Source: Anaeramoeba flamelloides
Taxonomy: Eukaryota > Metamonada > Anaeramoebidae
Assembly (NCBI GenBank): GCA_027625915.1
Contig: JANTQA010000029.1
Location: 6,448,001 to 6,512,000, forward strand
DNA: 64,000 bases
Reading direction: 5' to 3'
Shown: positions 22,901 to 35,200 of the stretch, piece after piece
Numbering within the stretch: the stretch's first letter is position 1
Layout: each line of letters starts with the position of its first letter
Made by a program: the position numbers and the translations under genes
Notes under the pieces: generated by a model
Told to the model about the DNA's origin: nothing
Databases searched by the model: none
Seen by the model: only the letters and a program-made list of their open reading frames with translations

Positions 22901-25674
22901 CTTCGACACTTTCTTAAAACTCTAAAATTTATTTTTAAAGTTTTCTATCCTAGTCTATAATGTAGGCAAGATTATAGCTCATAGGATATCTTTGCTTTAG
23001 AAAATGAAAAGAAAAAATTATTTCAAACTAAAGACAAGAAAAAGAGAAAGAAAAGGAGGAAATGAAAGAGAGAATAGTAAGCTTTATTGGTAAGGGTTAA
23101 GTGCTCAAGAGCTCTTAATCCGTTAAAGAGAGAGTTTTGAAGTGACCAAATTTGTGACTCCTAATTCAAAGAGTAATCAAAAGAACCCTATAATAACAGT
23201 AATTAGAAGTATTTTAAACTCAATTTAAATAAAGAAGAGTAAAAAAAATAGTAAAAAAAAGTAAAAACTTCAGTGAAAAGTTTTTTTTCGTGCCTCAAGT
23301 CTTGAGTGGGTTGGTGGTTGTTTCCTTTTATTAGAAATTTTTTGGATCACCACCATAATTTGTTTTAATAAAGAGATCTAAATATTTGAACAACTATAGA
23401 TCAAATGAAATAGGATACTTTATAAAGTTTTAATTTAGAACTTTATAGAGGGGTTGAATCTATAAAGTGCTGAGTTTTTAAGAATACGAATTGGTTTTTG
23501 AAATTTGCTTTTATTTATTTATTTTTATTTGCAAGTTTCCCAAATCCTGTTTTCTCAGAATCCCAGTTCAAAGAAACCTACTCGACAGCAAAAACCCAGT
23601 CCAAGTAACGATTTGGCAGATAGTTCGAAACTTCAATTCGGTTCACTTTGGTTGGGTTTCAGATCGCATTCGTTGGATTCAGTTTTCAACAGTTGCATAA
23701 GTCCAGTTCAATTCGTTGAAGATATGATCATGAACAAGTTTGGTTCGATTAATCATGGCCAAGTCAACCAATTTTTATAATGATTTTTTTCTAAATTTTA
23801 CTTTCCCCAAACCCCTAAAAAAACAAAAAGAGGAGGAACCAAAGGAACCAAAGGAACCAAAGGAACCAAAGGAACCAAAGGAACCAAAGGAACCAAAGGA
23901 ACCAAAGGAACAAAAGGAACCAAAGGAACAAAAGGAACAAAAGGAACAAAAGGAAACTAAGGAAACTAAGGAAACTAAGGAAACTAAGGAACCCAAACAA
24001 CTTAAGAAGGGAAATTTTGAAAAGGTAAAAAGTATAAAAAATAAAAAGTGAATTATTAATCAGATTTAATTATTATTTTTTCTTCAAAACTTAAGAATAA
24101 AATTTTTTAATTTTTCAATTTATTATTTTAGATGATTCACAATTTTTGAAATGGAGTTTAGTTCTAATTAAGAATTATCATTTTCAGAGAGAAAATGAAT
24201 TATTTCCAAAACAACTTTTTATTTGTATTTTTAATAAAATATAAAATTTTATAAAAAAAATCAAAAAAAATCGAACAATAAAAAAAAATAAAAAAAAACT
24301 AACGATTTTCTAAAATTTATTAATTTTGATAATTTTATTTCTCAAAATATTAAAAAAGATCGACTAGGAACTGGAAATAATACTGATCATCAATTACCAA
24401 TTTTTCTTTTTGATAAAGTTGATCGAGTATTTAGTGGTGTTTATTCTTTATCATATCATTTCACAACAACTTCTAATGAATTATTTGGCTGTGGAGAGGA
24501 TGGAGAAGGCAATATAGGCAGTGATGTGAGAAAACGAAAAGGCCAAAAATTCCTTAAAGTGCCGGATTGGAAGGCATCCGATATTAGGGATTTAAAAAGG
24601 GGCAGATACCATACGATGATACTTACTAACGAAGGTAAAGTTTTTAGTTGTGGACTCGGAAAAAATAACGGATTAGGAACACAAAAAAATGTGTTTACTG
24701 AAATTCCAAAATTAACAAATGAATATGTCACTCAAATTGCTGTTGGTAGAGATCATAGTTTGGTTTTAACAAAAGAATGTGAAATATATTGTTGGGGGTT
24801 TGAATTGTCTAAATTTCCAAGTGATATTGTTGATAAAAAAAATTTTGATCCGAGGACTCCAACTAAAGTTATATTACCAAAAACTTTTTCAATATCCAGT
24901 GGAACTAGATTATATTGTGGTACTCATGATATCTATATCTATACGAGTTCCCAAGATTGTCTCATTGAAGATTTCAAAAATCTATTTAAATCAAAAAAAT
25001 ATTGTGATCTTATTCTTGGTTCAAGTGAAAATGAAATCAAATGTCATAAAACACTCATCCAATCAAGGTTTTATAATATTGCAATTGAAAAAATTCAACA
25101 AACCTTTATACAAAATGAATTTACAAAAGAGGAAATAAATATCTTTTTAAAATGGATTTATTATGAAGAAAAATCTTCTACAACTGATCAAATAGTAAAA
25201 AAAATACTTGGAGCTCTAAATTTGTCATCTCTTCTGAATGAACATTCTTTTGAAAATGATTTGTTAAAATTATATAAAGATGAAGATTCAAAAGATTTTT
25301 TTCTTTTAATTAAGGATGATGAAGATGACGATGACGAAAATGATGATGATGATGATGATGAATGTTATGAAGAAATCCCTGTTCATAAAATTATTTTATT
25401 AGCTAGATCGGGCTTATTTAGAGAAATGTTTGAAAATATTTCTGAAAATGAAAAAAAAATTAACAAAATACAGGATTATTCAGGCAAATCCATTGAAAGT
25501 TTAGAAATTTTAATTAAATTTTTTTACACAGATAAAATTGAACTAACAGCTGATGATGACCCCCAAATAATTTGTGAAGATTTAGAAGATGCTGTAGAAT
25601 ATTACCAATTAAATGAAAATTCAAATTTACCACAGGAATTAAACAAAATCAAACAGCAATATAATTTAAATTAA
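19905..25674 (+). CDS. RCC1-repeat protein with two BTB domains
   Basis: Two exons, 19905-20397 and 24359-25674, give 602 residues. The donor GTATGT follows a phase-1 break in GSGYNGG; the acceptor AAAAAAG restores the frame as DRLGTGNNTD, so the junction rebuilds the RCC1 signature GxNxxxxLGxG. RCC1-type blades occupy about 1-350 (YHTMILTNEGKVFSCGLG, GRDHSLVLTKECEIYCWG). BTB 1 is at about 365-460 (SKKYCDLILGS, IKCHKTLIQSRF); BTB 2 at about 465-590 (DFFLLIK, VHKIILLARSGLFREMF), interrupted by an acidic run at 484-499. BTB domains usually dimerise or recruit cullin-3; RCC1 blades bind proteins or chromatin. This architecture is expanded in Anaeramoeba. The alternative acceptor CTAG at 24366-24367 is also in frame but spoils the motif. 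The 3,961-bp intron is exceptionally long and filled with repeats and broken coding sequence. Confidence 0.8.
20488..21000 (+). pseudogene. Decayed coding sequence inside the RCC1-BTB intron
   Basis: Protein-like sequence runs through several frames, including FPNDCVWVQIPNDFKTLFHS at the left and HCDTFSVFRVMIRKLENIF further right, separated by multiple breaks. The composition is clearly unlike the surrounding intron. I do not recognise the family, and origin (nested gene, captured fragment or element) is unknown. It appears broken throughout. Confidence 0.4.
21290..21545. repeat. Diverged dispersed repeat, partner of 1640-1890
   Basis: It lies in the RCC1-BTB intron. Shared blocks with 1640-1890 include GAAAGGATTTTG, ATGACTCATTTGAAAAGTGAA, GTTGCTTTCAAAATGT and GAATTGAGTGTCTCTCTTTGG. 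Same order and orientation; unknown family. Confidence 0.55.
22040..22560. repeat. Diverged dispersed repeat, partner of 4285-4990
   Basis: It lies in the RCC1-BTB intron. Aligned blocks with 4285-4990 are listed there. The open frame at 22041-22268 is a by-product of poly-T composition, not a gene. Confidence 0.55.
22560..22920. repeat. Palindrome block with 10-bp satellite
   Basis: Short hairpins of the same type as 15690-16320 (GAATTxAAAAGAATTGAGTAAAAT, GGTTTTTTTTACTTTAGAAATATA ... TTTCTAAAGTAAAAAAAAT) precede a tandem array of CTACGGCACT. The block sits within the RCC1-BTB intron. Confidence 0.65.
22811..22910. repeat. 10-bp tandem repeat (CTACGGCACT)n
   Basis: Ten units: one degenerate (CCTAGGCACT), eight identical CTACGGCACT at 22821-22900, and one degenerate (CTTCGACACT). 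At 60% GC the array stands out sharply. The reverse-complement unit AGTGCCGTAG occurs in degenerate form at 11166-11197, next to the same palindromes. Confidence 0.95.
23563..23780 (+). other. Coding-like fragment in the RCC1-BTB intron
   Basis: A consensus acceptor (CCTGTTTTCTCAG) precedes an open frame that begins NPSSKKPTRQQKPSPSND, contains FGSLWLGFRSHSLDS and PVQFVEDMIMNKFG, and ends in TAA. Base composition is coding-like. Joining it to the upstream RCC1 exon would break the frame, so it is not an exon of that gene. It may be the remnant of another gene; family not recognised. Confidence 0.4.
23836..23998 (+). repeat. 9-bp minisatellite (CCAAAGGAA)n
   Basis: About 18 units of CCAAAGGAA drift through ACAAAGGAA to CTAAGGAAA. 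In one frame it would encode (KEP)n then (KET)n. It lies in an intron next to the coding-like fragment at 23563-23780, so the period may be a relic of a Lys/Glu/Pro repeat protein. Confidence 0.9.
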
Positions 25675-26135
25675 AGTCTGGTGATAAATATATCTGGCAT
25701 TATTTGTGTGAAGTTGAGAAAATATGCAATATATTTTTCTTGAGAGGGTGATATTTAATGCACCCAGATTGGAAAATATTTTGCTTGTTTTCGAAACAAT
25801 GAGTCAAATTGCGTGAGTTATTATTTGTTGAAATGTTATGATCTTTAATGATTAAAAATTACATATAAAACAATAAAAAATCTAAAAAATTCTTTATTCA
25901 GTTTTTTTATTCATTTTTTTTTAGATCATTAAAGCTAGACTAATTTTTAAATTCTAATAAAAGTTTTAAAAGTAATTATTACTCTCAACAAAAAAAATAA
26001 TTGTTTCTAAATTACATTTTTAAAAAGTTATTTTCTTCGCCCAATTTAAACTCTCAAAATAGCTAATAACGTTAGCCAATAACAACACCTTTTGAATTCT
26101 ATTTTTTTTTTTTTTTAATAAAAAACATAACCTCA
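25675..26135. other. Gene-free spacer downstream of RCC1-BTB
   Basis: No gene or structured repeat seen. AATAAA-type hexamers at 25870-25960 could serve polyadenylation of the RCC1-BTB transcript, but AT richness makes them uninformative. Confidence 0.5.
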
Positions 26136-26830
26136 ATAAAACTATTTTCCAGTCAAAGGTGCCCAGGTGTAGTAGGTGAAATACATGTTTTAAAAGAGTT
26201 TGTATGGATATTAGAAGAAAAAAATTTATTTTGGAAATTTCCTAAATTTTTATCATTTTTTTACATTTCTACACATTTTTGTTTTTTTTTTCCAATAAAT
26301 CAGTTGCACAAAATTTTTTTTATTTCAAGATCAAAGTCACTTAATAAAAACGTGTTATTCTAATTTCATTGAAACTGTGAAAATGATTGTAGAGGAAAGA
26401 AATATTGATTTCTATTGGAATTCTATCAATCTTTGATCTTGATATTAGTTTAATAAATTTGAAAATTTTTCACTTCATTTTCATTCCCTTTTTCAAATAG
26501 AGACCACAAATACCAACACACAGCGTTTGGGGACTTGATTTGAAAAGAAAAGTATGGAAAATGAAGTGAAAATTGTTTTCTATTTATTATTCTAATACCA
26601 GTAGAAGTTCAAAACAAACATTCTTATTTTTCTCAATAGGTTACCTAGAATTTGAGTTTTTTATATTTTTAAGAAAATCTATTGATTAATTAGTTTTCTT
26701 TCAGATGAATATTAATAATTCTTTTGATTTGTATTCTACTGATTTCTTATTTTTTCTTTTAAGGGTCTATTATATAAAATAATTGATATTTGAAAAAAAT
26801 ATTGGTAACCTTTAACTGAAACGAGGTATA
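26136..26830 (-). repeat. Family A inverted-repeat element, inverted copy
   Basis: It begins ATAAAACTATTTTCCAGTCAAAGG and ends CCTTTAACTGAAACGAGGTAT, imperfect terminal inverted repeats. The interior is the reverse complement of 5667-6364 (for example CCTTTTTCAAATAGAGACCAC at about 26500). No ORF. Confidence 0.75.
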
Positions 26831-29238
26831 TTTCCATATTTTTTCATTAATTATTTTAAAAATAAAGAATGGTAAAACTAATTGTCTTTCGAAGAGTTTG
26901 TTTTGTATTCATTAAAAGTTTTTGGAAGATAACCACATAGGATTAAAATAGTCAAATGGAACGAAATTTAAAAATCGGTTATAATTCGAAGAATAGTAAA
27001 AAGTAAATATTTTTAATTAATTTTTGTTTTATCGTTTACTGATTAATGAAGATCTCCAAAATTGAAATTCACTCAAACTGGATAAATACCATTTGTTAAA
27101 ATCTTTCAAAGCTGAATTTCGCAAGAATGGAAAAATCATTCAACAAAAAATCCGAAAAAAATTTATTTTTATTAATGTTTACAAGTAAATCTCAAATTTA
27201 GTAAATTTGAAAATTTAGGTTTTATGTGATATTTTGTATTCTATGTTGATTACAATAATCAATCTAATTTTTAGAGTTCAGTTTTTGTTTTATATTGTAG
27301 GAAAAAAGACATTTTATGATTTTTTTCCTTTTTTTCTCCCTTGCGGAATTTTCAATATATTGGAAAGAATAGTTACCTAGTGAAAATAATTTGGGTAATT
27401 AAAAATAAATTGAGTTTGTCCAAAATTTCTTTTATTTTTTTATATAGTAAATATTATAAAAATGAGTATTGACCAAAGTGTCTCTTTATGAACAAATCTT
27501 AAATTTAAGAAAAACCAATTCACACCCAATTATAATTTTCAAAAAATATATTATTTGGTTTCATCTTGGCCTTTTTGAATTGCTTTGAAAAACTAAAAAT
27601 GCAAAAATTGAATTTTAATTGTAAGCTTTATTAAAAATGTATATTTTTTTTTATTAGATAACATTTCAAGATTAAGTTAGTGATTGTTTGGGAAGACCAA
27701 AAATTAACAATTATTTTATATTAAAGTTAGCTTGAAGTTGATTTTTAGACTTTAATGTTTCGAAAATCTTACTATTTGGTTATTTTGAAGTTTTGATTTA
27801 AAATATTAGTGGAAATCAAAACATTTTGAAAAAATCTCTTTTTTTAAAATATTATTAGATACATTTTGGTTTAAATGGGTACTTCAGATTAACTTGATTA
27901 AATTCAATTTATCTAACATATATAAATATCATATTGAATTAATAGATTTGGATATTTCCTAATAAATATGTATCTTATTTTGGTAAAGTTTATAATTAAA
28001 ATTTAATTTTTGTTCTTTTAGTGTTACAAAGCAACTCGAAAATATAGATGCAACCAAATAACATTTTTTCTGTAAATTTTAATTGACAGTGACTTTGATT
28101 TTTCTTAAATGAATGATTTGTTCATAAAATGATACTTTGATCAACAATAATTTTGACAATTTTTACAATTTAAAAAACTAAAACAGATTTTTGACTAATC
28201 ATAATTTTTTTTAATGACCCAAAAGTTTTTTACAATGGTTACACAAGAAAAAGATCAAGTTGTTACTTGAACACTTGAGATACCAAAACACAAACTTATG
28301 GGTAAATTGAAAAAAGAAAGAAAGAAAAAGCAAAGGCAAAAAATATCCAAATGTTTAAAGCAAATCAGAATAAAAAAAAAAAATAAAAAAATGGTAATTA
28401 AACAACAATCCCTAAAATGAATATTCATGATCAATTACCCAATTAAATTAAAATAGCCAAAAGTACTGAGGACGTGATTTTGGATGTTTTTAATCAAAGA
28501 TAAAATTATATTTGTTTTTATATATATATTTTTTTTGATCGATTGCTTCTTATAAACCCTTTTTAAATTTCAATTTTTTTTTAAAGTTTTTTTTCTTTTA
28601 TCTTTTTTTTGATTTTTGCTTTCAACCAAAATGACGATAATTTGGGTATATATTTCCCATTAACAATTGTGAAATCTCTGATTTTAAGGTTAAATTAGCT
28701 TTGAGGGAATTTAATTAAAAGGACATTTAGACTGTAATTTACACTTTATTAATAATAATCAAAATAATTAATAATTTTTTTAAATTTTATTATTCTCTCT
28801 TTTTTTTAAACGATAGGCAAAAAGAAATAAAAAAAAAAATCACATAAACAAAGAAAATACAATAATTAAAAACTTTTCTAAGATGTCAAAAATTAGGATT
28901 TTAATCAAGAAAAATAAAATGGATTTATTTGATAATTTTTAAAAAATTATACTAGAAAAAAATAAAAAAAAGAATGTAAATATTATGATTTATTAAAATA
29001 ATAATTTTTCCTTGTTGTTCGTAATTTTAAATTTCAAACGTTGTTGGATGTAAAAATTAAATGTTGCATATTAAAAAAAGATTAAGAATTATGTCAGAAA
29101 TTAAAAGAATAATTTTAACGAGTTAAAAAAAAAAAAAAGAAAGAGTTTGATTTTTTATAAAAATAAGAAGTCATAAAATAAATAGAAAAAGAAAAAAGTC
29201 TTATAAAAAGATAAAAGAATTATAAAAAGATAAAAGAA
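26831..29238. other. Gene-free region between convergent genes
   Basis: This is the tail-to-tail space between the RCC1-BTB gene (plus) and the CYFIP gene (minus). I see only AT-rich sequence and homopolymers, with no repeat that I can match within the window and no RNA gene. Confidence 0.55.
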
Positions 29239-32200
29239 TTAAATTAAAACTGTTGATTGGGGAATTTTGGAAAGTTCCTCTTCTTCAGGGGGTTCGAATT
29301 CAACGATTTCCGGTTCTGGGATTGGGCAATAGGATCTCAAAATACTGAACAGCATTTCGTTTAAATCCTGTAACCATTTGGCTTGTTTTAAAAAGGATTT
29401 GATTTCGGGCTTTTCGGTTTTTTCTTCAAGAGCTTCATTGGCGTTTAAGATATGATAGGAAAAGTCCAAGGCATTAAAAACGTTTCGTTGACCCAAAAAG
29501 TGAATGATTGCGGCGCCAGCCCAAGCGAACCCGTCGCCGTAGGTTTCTTGGTTTGAAAGCATTCTGTATTCGTATTCCCACTCTTCTTCTTCGTCTTCTT
29601 TGTTGATGTCTTCCTTTGTTAACTTGAGGCAAAACATAAATTGCAAGGCTGACCACAGCCGATAAAATTCGTTTGATCTTTCGATATTGGGCAGCCCCTT
29701 TTTACGATCTCCAAGCCATTTTTCTCTTACTGGATCCAGCATTTTATTAACATGAAGCAATGTGGCCAAGAAAATGGAAATGGGCTTTTCGTTGGGTTTG
29801 TACATGTCTTCGGCCTTTTTACAAGAAAAGACAAGGCTTTTGGAAAGGTTTTCTGATTTTGAAATATTATGCTTGGAACCGTTTTCTAATAGCCTTTCAA
29901 TGACTCCAGACAAGGTATTTTTTTTGAATTTGTTTTCGAATTTTTTCATCCATTTTTCAATTTCTTCTTCTTTGATTTCTTCTGGTTCCTCTTCGCCAGA
30001 AGATTCGTCAGAGCTTTGTTGCTTTTTTTTTCTTCGACTTTTTTTTGTTTTTTTCTCTTTTTTTTTTTTTTCCAATTTTTTCTTTTTCCTTAACAGCCTG
30101 ATCTTCTTTTTGGCCTTTTTCCTTAATGCCCTCTTCGGAATTATGCATAAAAATGGCGCGCTATTTAAAAATGTCCGCACCTTTAATTGGGGCATTGCCT
30201 GTTCAAACAAGTACATCAATATAATGGTATTGCCCAATTCTCTTAAGTTTTGATACACCTTGGTTTCCAGTGGCGGGTATTTCCGCAAGTTATCCAGTGG
30301 CACCTGGAATCCGCCAAAGCAACCATCAATCCCATAATTGTCCATCGAGAGTAAATTAGTCTTGGTGATCATGCCGGCTAAAAGTTCTTCAACGTATGGC
30401 GCAAGTACATTTTGAATTTTCAATTCAACATTGGTCAAACATTCTTGTGCAATTAGCGGCAAATTGTCTTCGCCAATCCACTTTAAAATGGCCAGAACAT
30501 GTGGAATACCGAAAAAGCCATGGTACCTTTCCAAAATCTCTTCAAATAAATCGTTTAACTTTGTGCTACCAAAGGTAAAAATCTCTGGAATGTTCCCTAA
30601 ATGCGACCTTGGAACTTCTCCAACAAAGGTTAATGGAGATCTTAAAAATCTCTGTGTGACAGAATTGTAAACAAAATTGGTTGCTAGGTCTTCAATAAAT
30701 TGGAAAATACAATGAAGCACAACTCTCGATTGGAGTGATTTTAATGATGCAGATTCATTGACTTCCTGGAACATTGAATCAAAGCTATCTAATGTCAAAT
30801 ATTCTGATAATAATCGATGCACTATTTGGATGTTCGTCAAATCATATTCTAAATCCATAATTCCCGTAATATCACTTGATTCAAATTTTTTAATTGCCCA
30901 ATCAATGTTTTGTCTTAAAATGTTGTTCATACGTTGCGAAATTAATTCGGTCAAGTTAACTGTTCTCCCTAAAAGATGGAAGTGTCTTTGTCTTAATAAA
31001 ATATGGTATCTAGATTTTGGTGGTACAAAATTTAGTTTTGGTTTTAATCTATTTATTTATTGTTTGTTTATTTTATTTTTTTATTTTATTATTTGTGTAT
31101 GTATTTTTGGTTTTTTTTTATTATTATTTATTTTTTTATTTGTTGTTTGGTATTATTTATTGGTTTTTTTGGTTTTTATTTATTTATTTATTTGGAGATT
31201 TAGATTAGAGATTAATTTTAATTGAAAAAAAAAAAAAAAGAAAATTAATTATTTAAATAATCAAAATTATTTGAAAACTCTTATATCATTTTTTTTTTTT
31301 TTTAGAAAAAGAATAAATAAAAAGAGATTAAAAAAGTTTAATTGTTTTTACTTTTTAATTTCATTTTTATAAACATTATCTAATTGTTTAATTGATGCAA
31401 CATTTTTATAGTAACTATAAATTTCTTCAGTTAACACAAAAACAAGTTGATCAAAAGTCAAATCAACTTCTGCTTCAATTTCGTCATATAGGAATTTTTG
31501 CTTTAAAACCTTTAGTGCATGTTCAGCTGCATCAGAATATAAGGATAAAGGATATAACATCATTTCTGCAAGATAAGAGGTTTTCATTGAGAGCGCATAT
31601 CTTGTAATGATCCAGGGTAAACTCATTTCAATTGGGAATTGAAGAACTTCATTTAACCCTAGATGAAATTCTCTATACCAGACGATTCCTAAATCTGAAG
31701 AGTTTCGAACAGTTTCTGAATAATTCATTAAATAGGGATAAACCCATAATTTATTTAAAAATTCTTGGAATTCTTTAACTTCCCCAGAAGTGAAATCCTT
31801 TCCTTTCATAAACCCTCCCTTCATGCCTGCTGCCTTTTCACTAAACATATTTTCTAAAAGTGAAATAATTAAAACATGTTGTGTTCTTGTAATACCGACG
31901 TTTTTACAATCATATTCTAATGCGTCTTTATAATTTTTGCCGTTTAAAGCTAAATCTTCTTGTTCCTTTCCATTTTTCCAATCAGCTAATATTGTTCTTA
32001 GCCAAACAAGTTTTCCTAAAGTATTTTTTTTTTTTTTTTTTGCTGCTTTTTTGATCATTGGTCTTAGGGTTGTCTTTTTATTATTATTATTATCAATATA
32101 ATTTTGTTTATTTATTTTTAGTTTTTAATTTTTCGTTTTTAAAAAAAAAAAAAAGGGAAATCAATTTGTTTTTTTTAAATAAAAGAAATCAAAAAAAAAA

Positions 32201-35200
32201 TCAATTATAAAACTAGGGTATTAAATTAATTACTAAGGCAAATTCTTGGATTTGATCATGAATAAAAGATCTAATAATTGGATATAAATTGCCTTCGCTT
32301 TTTTTCATTAATGCAGACACACCTTTAATCATGGAAATAAATTCCACAAGTGCAGCCTTTTCTTCATTGGTATAATTATATTTGACAACTTTTTCATAGC
32401 CTGTAACTTCCTTTGGCAAATTTGGATCTTGAGTTGGGTGAGTATATTTCCAAGCAAGTTGCTCAATTACTTTAGTTGACCAATAGCTAATTAATCGAAA
32501 TCCTCTTCGAATTAATGCAATAATTTCATCGTGCTGGTTTTTCGAAATCTCTTCCTTTTGTGCTTTTTGGACCCTAACAACATTTAACATATGTGAAAAA
32601 TCAGAGACAAATGAATTGTGTTCCTCCCTTTGCTGATCTAAATGGGTTGTTAATAAATATCCTGATGCTATTTTTTTTTCATCAATTGAACTAAAAACAT
32701 CTTTTGAATAATGTGGGCATTGTGCTAAAAATTCTTCTAATCTCATAGCCATATCTCCACAATATAAAATATATGGTGTCCACTAATTTTTGTTTTGGTT
32801 TTTTTTTTATTTAATTTAATTGTTTTTTGAATTGGGTTGAATTGTTATTTATTATTTGGTTTTTTGGTAATACAAGTTAATTTAATTGAAGATAATTTAA
32901 TTTTTGTTTGATTTTTTTTGATTTCTAATTGATTTTGTTATTTTTTTATTTTGAATTTAATTCAATCAAATTTAGTTTAATATAATATAATAATTTTAAT
33001 TAACTCCATAAAATAACAAAAGTTGTAATTTGTTTTTTAAATGTTTTATTGAATTCTTAGAGAAGTGTTTGTATATTTGAATAAAAAAAAAAAAAAAAAG
33101 TTTTTGTTGTTTTTTCAAAAAAATATTTGTTGTCTCACCCTTAATGTATTTTTTTTTTTTTAATTTCAATTTACTTTTAAGTACTATCCGAATTTGAGAT
33201 TCAGTGGCAATTGAAATTTAATGTAATATTCAACAATACAAATCATTTAATAGATTTTTTATTGATGAAGAAAATTCAAAATAGAGTCAATTTTCGATTT
33301 TTAGTGTAAGTACCTGAATTTTTTTAAAAATAAAACGAAATCGAGTAAAGATCTTTTGAATTTTTTTTGTAATTTGTGTTTTGGCTTCTGAAATGGATGA
33401 TTTAACATTATCTCAACAATTTTATGAATTATGAGTCTATTTTTTTGAATTCAAAAAATTCGCATTTTTCCAATATAAAACGAAAAAAAAAGCAACCTAT
33501 TATTTTTATTAACAATTAAGTTAATTCTTGAAAATATTATTTAACGTTTTTTGAAGTTTTATGTTGGAAAGTCTTGCTTTTAAAAGAAATATATACATTT
33601 TATTAGTATTTTTAATTATTAATATTTCAATTCCAATCTCAACCAAACAAAACTAATAGAAGTGGCAGGTGATTAAATAAATCAAAATTTGGATAGAAGT
33701 TTAACAACAATTTCTCAATGAAATTGAGATCTATTAAGTAAAATTTTTTTATTCTTTAATGTTCGAAAAAAGTTGTTTTCTGGTTTTCTAAAAATGAAAA
33801 AAAATTATACAAAAAAAATTAAATTGAAAAATTTTGAATAAAAAATTGTTTGATCTTATTCACAAAAAATCATAATAATAATTTAAATGATTTTTGTCAG
33901 AAAAAAAATTGATTTTAAATTTTGAGGACAAAATTAAGTACTTAATTCAAAAATATCTTTTTGAAAATTTTATTTTGAAAAAATCAAATTTCATCTTAGA
34001 ATAAAAACACAATTTCTTGGTAAAATTTGTAAATTGTTTGGAAAATTTTAATGGTTATTACTTTTTTTATTAAAATAATACAAATATTTTTCAGTAAGGT
34101 TGAATTAATCATTTTTTTGTTTTTTTTGGTTAACACAAGAATTATGCCAAAAAAGAAAAAAAATCTTTACATTAATATTTATTACAATAAATACTTTTCA
34201 TTCTATAATAATGATGGAAATTGTCATAAAAAAGGGTAAAAAAAATTTTTATAATTTAATAATTAAAACCAATCTAATAATTTACTGTTTCTTAAAAAAT
34301 TGAAAACAAAAAATTGATCTATGACAAAAAAAATTTTTCTTTTCTAGGTTTCTTAGTAGATCAGAATTTTTTGACCCTTGGAATCAACAAAATTTGTAAG
34401 TAGAGGAAATCCCCAATAACATATTTTAATAGTTTTTACTGTTCCCTTGAAAGACTGATCGCTAAATTAGTTTTGGTTTCAAAGATATTTTTTAGAATTT
34501 TCAAATAAAAAAAGGCGAAAGTGAAAATCAATTTTTTCACCACTCACTCCAATGTTGCCAATCAAATTTTTTTCAAGTGAATTTATAAAACGACACGAAA
34601 CTTCATAATACTTGAAAAAAAAGTGGACAGACACAGGTGTTCCTGGATTTAAATCTTGTGATTTTCAAAAATTTGGAAAGCCTTTTGATAACATATTTTG
34701 AATTTCGAAAATTTGGAAGGATCAAAAATGTATTTGCCCAAATGGGAAAATTCAAAAAAAAACATAAGTTTTTAATTTCTATTGGCTTGGCACTCTTTAA
34801 AGTCAAGAAATATAAAATTAATTTTAAAAATAATCTGGACTAATCCTCAAATCCAAATGGTCCTTAAAGCAGCACTGAGGATATAAAAGCAAAAATACAT
34901 GTTTTTTAAGAATTTTATTATTTTTACAATTACTTTTAATTAAACTCTATTCAAATTTTGTAAAGTTTAATATTGGGTTGGCTGAATTGTTAAATGTTTA
35001 CAAATCTGAATATTTTTTCTTTCTAAAAAAAGAAAAGTAGCCAAAAAAGAGCAATTTAAAAAAAATGTTTTGAAAAGTCCTAAAAGATTTTTTTTTAAAA
35101 TTCTCAGTAATTCCTGAAGAATACTTAAATTGTTGAACAAATATTTTATTTAAATAAATGTTTTTCATATTTTGATGTTTGTTTACCACTTGTCTTTTTA

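Noticed and set aside
22811-22910. CRISPR array or telomeric repeat
   Set aside because: The units are 10 bp, contiguous and without spacers, and the sequence is unlike known telomeric repeats; it is a simple satellite.
23740-24051. Open frame encoding a Lys-Glu-Pro repeat protein
   Set aside because: It is generated by the 9-bp minisatellite inside the RCC1-BTB intron and has no independent start or supporting context, so I list only the repeat.
31017-31225. Plus-strand hydrophobic frame rich in Phe/Leu/Tyr
   Set aside because: It is the antisense of an AT-rich CYFIP intron and carries no coding signature.
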